Assembly: GCF_039535475.1 (NCBI RefSeq) | Contig: NZ_BAAAXG010000026.1 | Span: 2,170,001 to 2,234,000, forward strand | From: Streptomyces showdoensis | GTDB taxonomy: Bacteria; Actinomycetota; Actinomycetes; Streptomycetales; Streptomycetaceae | Reading direction: 5' to 3' | DNA length: 64,000 bases | Shown: one piece after another, positions 25,985 through 34,526 of the stretch | Layout of the letters: every line of letters starts with the position of its first letter | How positions within the stretch are numbered: the first letter of the stretch is position 1 | Program-made: the position numbers and the translations under genes | The notes under the pieces: generated by a model | Told to the model about the DNA's origin: nothing | What the model saw: the letters and a program-made list of their open reading frames with translations, nothing else | Database searches by the model: none

Positions 25985-26551
25985 ATGGCTGTTCACACGC
26001 CGGAACGTCACACCCTCCGCCGCCCCGTCGGCCGGCCCGGCAGCCAGGACGACGTCCTCGTCCGCTCGGGCCGCACCCGCCTCCTGCTCGCCGCCTCCCG
26101 CGTCCTCGTCGGCTTCTTCTTCCTGTGGCCGTTCCTGGACAAGGCCCTCGGCCTCGGCAGGTCCACCCCGTCGGCCGGCGCCTGGATCAACGGCGGTCAC
26201 CCCACCGAGGGCTTCCTGCTGCACGGCACCCAGGGTCCCTTCGCCCACCTCTTCGACTCGGTCGCGGGGGCCTGGTGGCTGGACACCCTCTTCATGCTCG
26301 GCCTGCTCGGCGTCGGTCTCGCGATGATCCTGGGCATCGGCATGCGGATCGCCGCGGTCTCCGGGACGCTGATGATGGGCTTCATGTGGCTCGTCACCCT
26401 CTGGCCCAGCGCCAACCCCTTCATGGACAGCCACTGGATGATCGCCCTGGTGCTGCTGATCACGGCCGCGACCGGCGCCGGAAGCTACTACGGCCTCGGC
26501 GGACGCTGGGCGGAACTCCGCCTCGTGCGCGAGCACCGCTGGCTGGTCTGA
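25985..26551 (+). CDS. DoxX-family membrane protein
   Basis: A 188-residue inner-membrane protein with four to five hydrophobic segments between residues 30 and 165. LAASRVLVGFFFLWPFLDKA is the characteristic first helix of DoxX/DoxD-like proteins. The link to quinone or thiosulfate chemistry known for some members is not demonstrable here. The central loop GGHPTEGFLLHGTQGPFAHLF is extracytoplasmic and the tail LVREHRWLV is cytoplasmic. AAGAAGG lies about 9 nt upstream of the ATG. The closest neighbours are unrelated, so it is probably monocistronic or shares a transcript with the DUF4229 gene 94 bp downstream. Confidence 0.82.
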   Translation: MAVHTPERHTLRRPVGRPGSQDDVLVRSGRTRLLLAASRVLVGFFFLWPFLDKALGLGRSTPSAGAWINGGHPTEGFLLHGTQGPFAHLFDSVAGAWWLDTLFMLGLLGVGLAMILGIGMRIAAVSGTLMMGFMWLVTLWPSANPFMDSHWMIALVLLITAATGAGSYYGLGGRWAELRLVREHRWLV

Positions 26552-26645
26552 GCCGCGCGACGACCGACGGCCGACCCCGGTCCCGGCGAGCGTCCCTCCC
26601 CGTGCTTCACTGGAGGGACGCTCGTCCGGTATGGGAGGGACTGAC

Positions 26646-26912
26646 ATGCTCCGCTACACCCTGATGCGCCTCGGCATCTTCGCCGGCAGCTTCCTCGCGC
26701 TGTGGGGCCTGGTCTACGTCGGCGTACTGCCGCGCGGCCTCGGCGACTCCAACCTGCTGTGGGTCCTGCTGCTCTCGATCGTCATCTCCGCGCCGCTCAG
26801 CTTCGTGCTGCTGCGCAAGGAGCGCGACGCGATGAGCGTGCAGATCGTGGAGAAGGTCGACCGCGCCAAGGGCCGGCTCGACGCGAACCGCTCCGCGGAG
26901 GACGCGGCCTGA
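26646..26912 (+). CDS. DUF4229-type small membrane protein
   Basis: An 88-residue protein starting MLRYTLMRLGIFAGSFLALW. It has two transmembrane helices (about 7-27 and 37-55) and a charged C-terminal helix beginning KERDAMSVQIVEKVDRAKGR. This layout matches the actinobacterial DUF4229 family, whose role is unknown. The ATG at 26646 was chosen because GGGAGGGA lies 5-8 nt upstream; an in-frame ATG 15 bp earlier is less well placed. A strong terminator follows 45 bp after the stop. Confidence 0.8.
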   Translation: MLRYTLMRLGIFAGSFLALWGLVYVGVLPRGLGDSNLLWVLLLSIVISAPLSFVLLRKERDAMSVQIVEKVDRAKGRLDANRSAEDAA

Positions 26913-26957
26913 GCGGCATAAAGGCCGCGTAAGCAAGCTCACAGCACACGCACCGAA

Positions 26958-26997
26958 CCCCAGGCGGGCGCCTCACACGGCGCCCGCCTGGGGTTTT
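26958..26997 (+). terminator. Strong intrinsic terminator
   Basis: A 15-bp perfect stem (CCCCAGGCGGGCGCC at 26958-26972 with GGCGCCCGCCTGGGG at 26979-26993), a 6-nt loop and a TTTT tract. It ends the DoxX/DUF4229 transcript. Confidence 0.93.
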
Positions 26998-27021
26998 CTC
27001 CGTTCCGGACCCGTTCCGCGC

Positions 27022-27051
27022 CTCAAAGAACATCTTTGAGGATCTCAAAGT
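27022..27051. promoter_or_regulatory. Three CTCAAAG half-sites upstream of the symporter gene
   Basis: CTCAAAGA (27022-27029) and TCTTTGAG (27033-27040) form a perfect 8-3-8 inverted repeat. A third direct copy CTCAAAG follows at 27044-27050. This A/T-rich cluster sits 22 bp before a small open frame and about 255 bp before the SLC1 symporter. It looks like an operator for an unidentified repressor or activator. Confidence 0.45.
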
Positions 27052-27072
27052 TCAAGTGTTAACGTGTTCGGC

Positions 27073-27213
27073 ATGAAGACAGCAGTGCGCCTCCGATCTG
27101 CCGCGAGCCCCCCGCTCGTGGCGCGCCTGCACGTCGATCCGTGCCTCCCCCGATCACTCGGCTTCGCTCGTTCAGGGGGGACCCCCTGTATGCCCGCGGT
27201 CTGTTGTCGCTGA
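27073..27213 (+). CDS. Possible 46-residue Cys-containing upstream peptide
   Basis: The frame begins MKTAVRLRSAASPPLVARLH, continues with VDPC and ends CMPAVCCR before TGA. The segment LVARLHVDPC resembles the actinobacterial leader peptides of form RLHVDLCR that precede some sulfur or transport genes and can act by ribosome attenuation (recollection, not searched). It ends 92 bp before the symporter start. A G/C inverted segment (GGGGGG...CCCCCT near 27174-27188) lies inside it. The ribosome site is weak, so translation is uncertain; the apparent codons may be chance. Confidence 0.3.
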   Translation: MKTAVRLRSAASPPLVARLHVDPCLPRSLGFARSGGTPCMPAVCCR

Positions 27214-27305
27214 GTCCGACCCGGCATCATGCAGCGGTCCGCGCTTCGAGCGCGGCGCCGCACCCCCGTCCCGTATTTCCCGATACGCACCGCTGGAGTG
27301 TGTCC

Positions 27306-28640
27306 GTGTCCGCGTCCTCGTCCGCGCCCGTGGCGAAGTCCCGCATACCCAAGGTCCCGTTCTGGGCCCAGATCGTCGCCGGTCTGGTCATCGGCGTCCT
27401 GCTCGGCTGGCTCGCCCGCAGCCAGGACATCGGCTGGCTGAAGGAGACCCTGACCCAGGTCGGCGGCATCTTCGTCCAGCTGCTCAAGCTGGCCGTCGCC
27501 CCGCTCGTCTTCTTCGCGATCCTGGTGTCGATCACCAACCTCCGCAAGGTCAACAACGCGGCCCGGCTGGCCGCGCAGACCCTGATCTGGTTCATGATCA
27601 CCTCGCTGATCGCGGTCGGCATCGGCCTCGCCATCGGCCTGCTGACCAACCCCGGCTCCGGCACCGGCCTCACGCCGAAGGACGGCAAGCTCCCCGAGCA
27701 CCAGGGCAGCTGGATCGACTTCCTCACCGGCATCATCCCGACGGACGTCATCACGCCCTTCACCGAGCTGAACGTCCTCCAGATCGTCTTCATGGCCGCC
27801 GTCGCCGGCATCGCCGCCCTGAAGCTGGGCGAGAAGGCGCAGCCGATCCTCTCCCTCTCCGAGTCGATCCTGGAGCTGCTGCAGAAGGCCCTGTGGTGGG
27901 TCATCCGGCTCGCCCCGATCGGCACCGCCGGCCTCATCGGCAAGGCCATCGTGAACTACGGCTGGGACCTGATCGGCAAGTACGCCACCTTCACCGCCGA
28001 CGTCTACATCGGCTGCGCCCTGGTCCTGTTCGGCGTCTACCCGCTGCTCCTCGCGACCGTCGCCAAGCTCAACCCGCTGCAGTTCTTCAAGGGCGCCTGG
28101 CCCGCCATCCAGCTGGCCTTCGTCTCCCGCTCCTCGGTCGGCACCATGCCGGTCACCCAGCGGGTCACCGAGCGCCTCGGCGTCCCGAAGGAGTACGCCT
28201 CCTTCTCCGTGCCGTTCGGCGCGACGACGAAGATGGACGGCTGCGCCGCGATCTACCCGGCGCTCGCCGCGATCTTCATCGCGCAGATCTTCGACGTCCA
28301 GCTCGGCGTCAAGGAGTACCTGCTGATCGCGTTCGTCTCGGTCATCGGCTCGGCGGCCACCGCCGGCCTCACCGGTGCGACGGTCATGCTGACCCTGACC
28401 CTCTCCACCCTCGGCCTCCCGCTGGAGGGCGTCGGCCTGCTGATGGCGATCGACCCGATCCTCGACATGATGCGCACGGCCACGAACGTCGCCGGCCAGG
28501 CCCTGGTGCCCGTGCTCGTGTCCTCCCGCGAGAAGATCCTCGACCGCGCCGCGTACGACTCGGCCTCGGCCTCCCCGGTCGACGAGCTGGTGGACGCCCG
28601 CGAGGCGGAGCAGAAGGTGGCGGTCCCGGCCGCGGCCTGA
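27306..28640 (+). CDS. Dicarboxylate/amino acid:cation symporter (SLC1/DAACS family)
   Basis: A 444-residue transporter with eight transmembrane helices and two re-entrant hairpins. HP1 contains the serine-rich FVSRSSVGTMPVTQRV. Helix 7 contains FSVPFGATTKMDGCAAIYPA (the family MDGTA motif reads MDGCA). Helix 8 is DPILDMMRTATNVAGQA: the Asp, Arg, Thr and Asn at the positions equivalent to GltPh 394, 397, 398 and 401 are all present, so an acidic amino acid or C4-dicarboxylate is the expected substrate. The GTG at 27306 was selected because GGAG lies 7 nt upstream. Upstream are an operator-like triple repeat and a possible leader peptide. It ends at a strong bidirectional terminator. Confidence 0.9.
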   Translation: MSASSSAPVAKSRIPKVPFWAQIVAGLVIGVLLGWLARSQDIGWLKETLTQVGGIFVQLLKLAVAPLVFFAILVSITNLRKVNNAARLAAQTLIWFMITSLIAVGIGLAIGLLTNPGSGTGLTPKDGKLPEHQGSWIDFLTGIIPTDVITPFTELNVLQIVFMAAVAGIAALKLGEKAQPILSLSESILELLQKALWWVIRLAPIGTAGLIGKAIVNYGWDLIGKYATFTADVYIGCALVLFGVYPLLLATVAKLNPLQFFKGAWPAIQLAFVSRSSVGTMPVTQRVTERLGVPKEYASFSVPFGATTKMDGCAAIYPALAAIFIAQIFDVQLGVKEYLLIAFVSVIGSAATAGLTGATVMLTLTLSTLGLPLEGVGLLMAIDPILDMMRTATNVAGQALVPVLVSSREKILDRAAYDSASASPVDELVDAREAEQKVAVPAAA

Positions 28641-28662
28641 TCCTTCCGCGCACGGCTCGACC

Positions 28663-28710
28663 CGTGAGGCCCATGCCCCCGCAGAGGGGGCATGGGCCTC
28701 ACGGCTTTTC
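28663..28710. terminator. Bidirectional terminator, symporter / GbsR genes
   Basis: An 18-bp perfect stem (28663-28680 with 28686-28703; GCCCATGCCCCC pairs with GGGGGCATGGGC), a 5-nt loop, then GCTTTTC. It separates the convergent symporter and regulator genes. Confidence 0.92.
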
Positions 28711-28737
28711 CGGGCGCGGCTCCGTCAGGCGGCTCCG

Positions 28738-29523
28738 TCAGGCGCGCTCGGCGTCCCGCCGCGCGGCGGACGGCTCCGGCGCGGCGGCCGCCTCCGGTGC
28801 CTCCGGGGCCGTGCCCGGCTGCGAGTAGAGGATGTCGCGGGCCTGTTCGGCGGCGCGCAGGAGGCTCTCGCCGATGAAGTCGACGAAACGGGCGATGGTC
28901 TCCAGGCGGGCTGCGGCCGGGGTGTCGGGGCCGAGGATGCCGATGCCCTGGCGGGCCGTCTCGGCGAGCTGGAGGTTGGCCCGGGCGCCGGCGACCGTGC
29001 CGTGGTACCAGACGTCGTTGTCGGCGGTGTAGCGCTCGCGGCGGCGCTCGTCGCGCTCCCGGCGGACCAGGCCCTGGGCGTCGAGGAAGGTGATGGCCTT
29101 GGAGACGGAAGCCGGGCTGACCTGGAGGTGCTGGGCGAGCTCGGACGCCGTGAGGCTGCCCTCGTCGCTGGTGTAGAGGGCCATCAGCACCCGGGCCATC
29201 ATCTTGGGCAGGCCCTGCGCCATGAGGAGGGTCGTGAAGGTCTCCTCGTACTCGCGTACGGCCTCGGGGTCGCGCCCGGGGGTCTGCGGGGCCGCCCCCC
29301 GCCCCCGGGGCACGGTCTGCCGGCGCTGGTGGGTGCGGCGCTCGGTGGCGCGCTGGGCCAGGTCGGCCCGGTAGGAGGTGGGGCCGCCGTTGCGCATGAC
29401 CTCGCGCGTGACGGTCGAGGTGGGGCGGTCGAGGCGCCGGGCGATCTCCGCGTAGGCGAGGCCGTCGCCCAGTCCCAGCGCGATCTGCTGACGTTCCTGC
29501 TGGGTGAGTCTGCCTCCCGGCAT
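28738..29523 (-). CDS. GbsR/MarR-family regulator with an IS30-type N-terminal HTH
   Basis: A 261-residue regulator with two predicted DNA-binding parts. Residues 1-45 (RLTQQERQQIALGLGDGLAY, then AEIARRLDRPTSTVTREVMR) match the helix-turn-helix found at the N-terminus of IS30 transposases. Residues about 90-165 form a MarR-type winged helix (SLTASELAQHLQVSPASVSKAI, LVRRERDERRRERYTA) as in GbsR proteins. The tail is Ala/Pro/Glu-rich. It is divergent from the DUF4097 protein and ABC exporter genes, and the shared 261-bp promoter region holds repeated GCAACG motifs, so it probably represses that operon (inference). Confidence 0.85.
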   Translation of the reverse strand: MPGGRLTQQERQQIALGLGDGLAYAEIARRLDRPTSTVTREVMRNGGPTSYRADLAQRATERRTHQRRQTVPRGRGAAPQTPGRDPEAVREYEETFTTLLMAQGLPKMMARVLMALYTSDEGSLTASELAQHLQVSPASVSKAITFLDAQGLVRRERDERRRERYTADNDVWYHGTVAGARANLQLAETARQGIGILGPDTPAAARLETIARFVDFIGESLLRAAEQARDILYSQPGTAPEAPEAAAAPEPSAARRDAERA

Positions 29524-29603
29524 CGCGGTCTCCTTCTCTGTGCCCTCTGGGCGCCCTCTGCGTGCTGCCTGACGTCCCCAGCATAGCGTTCACTCCTCGA
29601 CTA

Positions 29604-29730
29604 TTGCAACGCTATGGGTCGCTGACGTTGCGTTAAATGGACTCCGGTTGCAACGATTTTATGGCGCTGAGCTGCATGTATGTGTTTTGTGCGCAACGAA
29701 TGCGTTGCCTAGATCTCGAACGCAACGTAG
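29604..29730. promoter_or_regulatory. Cluster of GCAACG / CGTTGC motifs in the divergent promoter
   Basis: Copies occur at 29604-29612 (TTGCAACGC), 29625-29634 (ACGTTGCGTT), 29647-29656 (GTTGCAACGA, a self-complementary core), 29693-29708 (GCAACG-AAT-GCGTTGC, an inverted pair) and 29721-29729 (CGCAACGTA). The stretch is much more A/T-rich than its surroundings. It lies between the regulator start (29523) and the DUF4097 start (29785), and the dense array is best read as the operator of the GbsR/MarR protein. Confidence 0.6.
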
Positions 29731-29784
29731 CTTTTCCATTGTCGGAAACGCCGACGGAGCGTCAGAGACCCGCAGGAGAACGTC

Positions 29785-30456
29785 ATGCAGAACTTCGCCA
29801 CCACCGCCCCGATCGCCGCCGTCCTGAACATCCCGGCCGGGCGCGTGGAGTTCCTCGCCGCCGACCGCGAGGACGCCACCGTCGAGGTCCGCCCCGCGAA
29901 CGCCGCCAAGGGCCAGGACGTGAAGGCCGCCGAGCGCGTCGAGGTCACCTTCGCCGACGGTGTGCTGCGGATCGCCGCCCCCGAGGCCGAGCGCAAGGTG
30001 CTCGGCGGCTCCGGCGTCGTCGAGGTCACCGTCCAGCTCCCGGCCGGCTCCCGCGTCGAGGCCGGGGTCGCCGCCGGCGAACTGCGCGGCACCGGACGCC
30101 TCGGCGACGTCGTCCTGGAGACCGCGCAGGGCCCGGTCACGCTCGACGAGGCCGCGAGCGCCCGGGTCGACGTCCAGGACGGCGCCATCACGATCGGCCG
30201 CCTGACCGGCCCCGCCGAACTCCGCACCCGCCAGGGCGACATCACGGTCACCGAGGCCGTCCGCGGCGCGGTCGAACTGCGCACCGAGAAGGGCGACATC
30301 ACGGTCGGCGCGGCCCACGGCGCCTCCGCCGCCCTCGACGCCGGCACCGGCTACGGCCGCATCGACAACGCCCTGCGCAACACCGAGGGCGCCGCCGCCG
30401 GGCTGACCTTCCGCGCCACCACCGCGTACGGCGACATCACCGCCCGCAGCAACTGA
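29785..30456 (+). CDS. DUF4097 beta-repeat protein
   Basis: A 223-residue protein with no signal peptide. It consists of repeated short beta strands (VEVRPANAAKGQDVKA, VTVQLPAGSRVEAGVAAGEL, GPVTLDEAASARVDVQDGAI, VELRTEKGDITVGAAHG), which is the DUF4097/adhesin-like right-handed beta-helix pattern. Its role is unknown. AGGAGA lies 6 nt upstream of the ATG. It is followed after 43 bp by a DrrA-type ATPase gene and then a DrrB-type permease gene, a three-gene order I recognise from other streptomycetes, and it probably shares the transcript controlled from the GCAACG operator cluster. Confidence 0.83.
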   Translation: MQNFATTAPIAAVLNIPAGRVEFLAADREDATVEVRPANAAKGQDVKAAERVEVTFADGVLRIAAPEAERKVLGGSGVVEVTVQLPAGSRVEAGVAAGELRGTGRLGDVVLETAQGPVTLDEAASARVDVQDGAITIGRLTGPAELRTRQGDITVTEAVRGAVELRTEKGDITVGAAHGASAALDAGTGYGRIDNALRNTEGAAAGLTFRATTAYGDITARSN

Positions 30457-30499
30457 CCCCGTATCCGCCCCACCCCAGCAGCGTGAAGGAGCCCCTCCC

Positions 30500-31477
30500 A
30501 TGAGCAACCTGGCCATCGCGGCGCACGGACTGCGCAAGTCCTACGGAGACAAGGTCGTCCTCGACGGCGTCGACCTGGCCGTCCCCGCCGGCACGATCTT
30601 CTCCCTGCTCGGCCAGAACGGCGCCGGCAAGACCACCGCCGTGAAGATCCTCTCCACCCTGATCTCCGCCGACGCGGGCACCGGCGCCGTCCGCATCGGC
30701 GGCCACGACCTGGCCGCCGCCCCCCAGGAGGTGCGCGCCTCGATCGGCGTCACCGGGCAGTTCTCCGCCGTCGACGGGCTGATCACCGGCGAGGAGAACA
30801 TGCTCCTGATGGCCGACCTGCACCACCTCTCCAAGCGCGAGGGCCGGCGAGTCGCCGCCGAGCTGCTGGAGCGCTTCGACCTCACCGAGGCCGCGAAGAA
30901 GCCCGCCTCCACCTACTCCGGCGGCATGAAGCGGCGCCTGGACATCGCCATGACCCTGGTCGGCGACCCGCGGATCATCTTCCTCGACGAGCCGACCACC
31001 GGTCTCGACCCGCGCTCCCGCCACACCATGTGGCAGATCATCCGCGGTCTCGTCTCCGACGGAGTCACCGTCTTCCTCACCACCCAGTACCTGGAGGAGG
31101 CCGACGAACTCGCCGACCGCATCGCGGTGCTGAACGACGGCAGGATCGCGGCCGAGGGCACGGCCGAGGAGCTCAAGCGGCTCGTCCCCGGCGGCCACGT
31201 CCGGCTCCGCTTCACCGACCCGGCCGCCTACCAGGCCGCCGCCCTCGCCCTGGAGACGTCCCTGCGCGACGACGAGTCGCTCACCCTCCAGGCACCCAGC
31301 GACGGCAGCCAGCGCGCCCTGCGGGTCCTGCTCGACCGGCTGGACACGGCCGGGGTCGAGGCGGACGAGCTGACCGTGCACACCCCCGACCTCGACGACG
31401 TGTTCTTCGCGCTCACCGGCCCGGGCGCCACGGTCCCGGGCGCCACGGTCCCGGACCAGGCCGGCCGGTCCGTCTGA
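30500..31477 (+). CDS. DrrA-type ABC exporter ATP-binding protein
   Basis: A 325-residue cytosolic ATPase. Walker A is LLGQNGAGKTTAVKIL (about residues 37-52), the signature is TYSGGMKRRLDIAM (about 136-149), Walker B is IIFLDEPTTGLD (about 157-168), and the switch His region is LTTQYLEEADELAD. The C-terminal domain after residue 225 (RLRFTDPAAYQAAALAL; TVHTPDLDDVFFALTG) is the dimer-stabilising extension of the daunorubicin-resistance subfamily. It would drive the permease encoded 98 bp downstream to expel a lipophilic compound. The substrate is not predictable. The tail contains a short GATVPGATVP repeat. Confidence 0.93.
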   Translation: MSNLAIAAHGLRKSYGDKVVLDGVDLAVPAGTIFSLLGQNGAGKTTAVKILSTLISADAGTGAVRIGGHDLAAAPQEVRASIGVTGQFSAVDGLITGEENMLLMADLHHLSKREGRRVAAELLERFDLTEAAKKPASTYSGGMKRRLDIAMTLVGDPRIIFLDEPTTGLDPRSRHTMWQIIRGLVSDGVTVFLTTQYLEEADELADRIAVLNDGRIAAEGTAEELKRLVPGGHVRLRFTDPAAYQAAALALETSLRDDESLTLQAPSDGSQRALRVLLDRLDTAGVEADELTVHTPDLDDVFFALTGPGATVPGATVPDQAGRSV

Positions 31478-31575
31478 CCGTCGCCCCCACCGCCGCGGTT
31501 CGCCCCGCCCGTCCCGCCCCGTACCCCCGGTCCCGCCCCGTACCCCAAGCCCTGCCCGTCCAAGGAGGACGTCCG

Positions 31576-32367
31576 ATGAGCTCCCTCTCCCTCGCCGTGC
31601 GCGACTCGGCCACGATGCTGCGCCGCAACCTGCTCCACGCGCGCCGCTACCCGTCGCTGACGCTGAACCTGCTGCTCACCCCGATCATGCTCCTGCTGCT
31701 CTTCGTCTACATCTTCGGCGACGCGATGAGCGCGGGCCTGACCGGCGGCGCCCCGGACCGCTCGGCGTACATCGCCTACATCGTCCCGGGCCTGCTCCTG
31801 ATGACCATCGGCAGCACCACGATCGGCACGGCGGTCTCGGTCTCCAACGACATGACCGAGGGCATCATCGCCCGCTTCCGCACGATGGCCATCCACCGCC
31901 CGTCGGTCCTCGTCGGACACGTCGTCGGCAGCGTGCTGCAGTCGGTCGCGAGCGTGGTCCTGGTCGGCGCCGTCGCCGTGGCCATCGGCTTCCGGTCCAC
32001 CGACGCCACCGCCCTGGAGTGGCTGGCCGCCTTCGGTCTGCTCGTCCTCTTCTCCCTGGCGCTCACCTGGATCGCGGTCGGCATGGGCCTGGTCAGCCCG
32101 AACGCCGAGGCCGCCAGTAACAACGCGATGCCGCTGATCCTGCTGCCGCTGCTGTCCAGCGCGTTCACCCCGGTCGACTCGATGCCCGGCTGGTTCCAGC
32201 CGATCGCCGAGTACCAGCCCTTCACCCCCGCCATCGAGACCCTGCGCGGCCTGCTGCTCGGCAGCGAGATCGGCTACAACGGCTGGCTGGCGGCCGCCTG
32301 GTGCGTGGGCCTCGCGGTCCTCGGCTACTTCTGGTCGACCTCGAAGTTCAACCAGGACCCCCGGTAG
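31576..32367 (+). CDS. DrrB-type ABC exporter permease
   Basis: A 263-residue ABC-2 membrane protein with six predicted helices. The N-terminal SATMLRRNLLHARRYPSLTL is the usual amphipathic entry, followed by LLLTPIMLLLLFVYIFGDAM and the characteristic PLILLPLLSSAFTPVDSMPGW. The ATG has AGGAGG 7 nt upstream. It pairs with the preceding DrrA-type ATPase to form a drug or lipid exporter. The 98-bp gap between the two genes is C/G-rich with short CCCGTACC repeats and shows no other gene. Confidence 0.92.
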   Translation: MSSLSLAVRDSATMLRRNLLHARRYPSLTLNLLLTPIMLLLLFVYIFGDAMSAGLTGGAPDRSAYIAYIVPGLLLMTIGSTTIGTAVSVSNDMTEGIIARFRTMAIHRPSVLVGHVVGSVLQSVASVVLVGAVAVAIGFRSTDATALEWLAAFGLLVLFSLALTWIAVGMGLVSPNAEAASNNAMPLILLPLLSSAFTPVDSMPGWFQPIAEYQPFTPAIETLRGLLLGSEIGYNGWLAAAWCVGLAVLGYFWSTSKFNQDPR

Positions 32368-32470
32368 CCGCCCCCGTGACGGCGCCCCGTCACCCGGCAC
32401 ACCCGCACCGCCCTAGGGCGGCGTACCCCGGCAACGCGCCGGAGCACGCCGCCCTTTCGGCGTTCCGGGG

Positions 32471-32513
32471 CTCCTGGGCTCCTCGGCTCCTCGGCTCCTC
32501 GGCTCCTCGGCTC
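32471..32513. repeat. Short tandem repeat, 9-bp unit CTCCTCGGC
   Basis: About four consecutive copies of CTCCTCGGC between the exporter operon and the acyl-CoA ligase gene. The surrounding 32368-32619 gap otherwise holds only the operator-like repeat at 32569-32589. Confidence 0.7.
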
Positions 32514-32568
32514 CAGGGTCTTTCGGCGGTGGCGTGGATCTGTCCAAATCCCTTGCCGCACCCTAGAT

Positions 32569-32589
32569 TTACTCGAAAGTAAGGTTACT
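32569..32589. promoter_or_regulatory. TTACT / AGTAA triple half-site upstream of the acyl-CoA ligase
   Basis: TTACT (32569-32573), AGTAA (32578-32582) and TTACT (32585-32589) form two overlapping inverted repeats, 30-50 bp before the ligase start. TTACT-N-AGTAA dyads are typical of TetR-type fatty-acid regulators in actinobacteria (general knowledge); the regulator here is unknown. Confidence 0.45.
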
Positions 32590-32619
32590 GTCCGGTTCTC
32601 GACGCCCGAGGAGCCGCAC

Positions 32620-34519
32620 GTGCCCGTCTCCGAGTCGCCGTCCGCTCCGCCCGCCGCGCCGGTGCCCACGCTGGTCCGCGTCGACGGGACCGTACGCGAG
32701 GCGTCCGTGCCCGCCCTCGTCCCGCCGGTACGGCGCGGCTCGCTCGCCGACCTCCCGTACGGCACCGCCCGCGAGGACCCAACGGCCGTGCTCTTCGCCC
32801 GCAAACGGCCCGACGGCGGCTGGACCGACGTCACCGCCTCCGCCTTCGCGGCCGAGGTGCACTCGGTCGCCAAGGGACTCATCGCCCAGGGACTGCGGCC
32901 CGGCGACCGGCTCGCGCTGATGGCCCGCACCCGCTACGAGTGGACGCTCATCGACTTCGCCGCCTGGGCCGCCGGACTCATCACCGTCCCGCTCTACCCC
33001 ACCTCCTCGGCGTACCAGATCCGCTGGATCCTCCAGGACTCCGGCGCCGCCGCCTGCGTCGTCGAGGACCCGGCCCAGGCCCGGCTGGTCTCCGCCGAGC
33101 GGCGCCAACTGCCCTCCCTGGGCCAGCTCTGGGTGCTCGACACCGGCGCCGTCGACCAGCTGCGCAAGGCCGGGGCGCACGTGCCCGACGAGGCCGTCAC
33201 CGCCCGCCGCGGGCTGCTCACCCCCGAGACCCTCGCCACCCTCGTCTACACCTCCGGCACCACCGGCCGCCCCAAGGGCTGCGCCCTCACCCACGGCAAC
33301 TTCCTCACCGAGGTCGACAACGCCGTCGGGCTCCTCCACCCCGTCTTCAAGGCGGTCAGCAGCGAACCCGCCTCCACCCTCCTCTTCCTGCCGCTCTCCC
33401 ACGTCTTCGGCCGCATGGTCGCCATCGGCTGCGTCCGCGCCCGCGTGAAGGTCGGCCACGCGCCCTCCGTCGAGAGCGACGAACTCCTCGCCGACCTCGC
33501 CGCCTTCCGGCCGACCTTCCTCCTCGCCATCCCGTACGTCCTGGAGAAGGTCTTCCACACCGCCCGCGCGACCGCCGAACGCGCCGGCCGCGCCGCCTCC
33601 TTCGACCGCGCCGCCGGAGTCGCCGAACGCTACGGCCGGGCCCCGCGCCCCTCGCTCGGGCTGCGCGCCGCCCGCGCGCTCTACGAGCCGCTCGTCTACC
33701 GGCGCATCCGGGCCGCGCTCGGCGGCCGCGTCCGGCACGTCGTCTGCGGCGGCTCGGCGCTCGGAGCGCGGCTCGCCGAGTTCTTCGCCGGGGCGGGCGT
33801 CGAGGTCTACGAGGGGTACGGCCTGACGGAGACCACCGCCGCCGCGACCGTCACCCCGCTGGGCTCGCCGCGCCCCGGCACCGTGGGCCGCCCGCTGCCC
33901 GGCACCGCCGTCCGGATCGCCGACGACGGCGAGGTCTGGCTCAAGGGCGGCCACGTCTTCGCCGGTTACTGGGACGCCCGGCGCGGGGTCGCCCTGCCCT
34001 ACACGGACGAGGGCTGGTTCCCCACCGGCGACCTGGGCGCCCTGGACGACGAGGGCCATCTGCGCATCACCGGCCGCAAGAAGGACATCATCGTCACCTC
34101 CGCCGGCAAGAACGTCGCCCCCGCCCCGCTGGAGGACTGGCTGCGCGCCCACCCCCCTCGTCGCCCAGTGCATGGTCCTGGGCGACGGCCGCCCGTACGT
34201 CACCGCGCTCATCACCCTCGACCACGACGGGCTGCTGCACTGGCGGCACATGCGGCGCAAGGACCACCTCGCCCTGTGGGAGCTGGCCCGCGACGAGGAG
34301 CTGATCGGGCTGGTCCAGCGGGCCGTCGACGAGGCCAACCGGATGGTGTCGCGGGCCGAGTCGATCCGCGCGTTCCGGATCCTGACGCGGGAGTGGACGG
34401 AGGCGGGCGGGCACCTGACCCCGTCGCTGAAGCTCAAGCGGAGGGCGGTCCTGCGGGACTTCGGGCGGGAGATCGAGGAGATGTACGGGGGCCGAGGCGA
34501 GGAACCGCTCCGGCCCTGA
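32620..34519 (+). pseudogene. Long-chain acyl-CoA synthetase (FadD15-like), frameshifted
   Basis: The product would activate fatty acids as acyl-AMP and then acyl-CoA. The GTG start has GAGGAG 6 nt upstream. Motifs in order are LVYTSGTTGRPKGCALTHGN (P-loop of the ANL family), YEGYGLTETTAAATV, and the hinge/core GWFPTGDLGALDDEGHLRIT with GRKKDIIVTSAGKNVAPAPL. After LEDWLRAHP the frame shifts at a run of six C (34152-34157). With one C fewer it continues as LVAQCMVLGDGRPYVTALIT to TGA 34519, giving about 632 residues, the normal family length. As it stands the reading frame runs to 34578 with an unrelated tail, so the C-terminal lid holding the catalytic Lys is lost. A true inactivating indel or a sequencing error at the homopolymer are both possible. 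Confidence 0.85.
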
Positions 34520-34526
34520 ACTCCCC

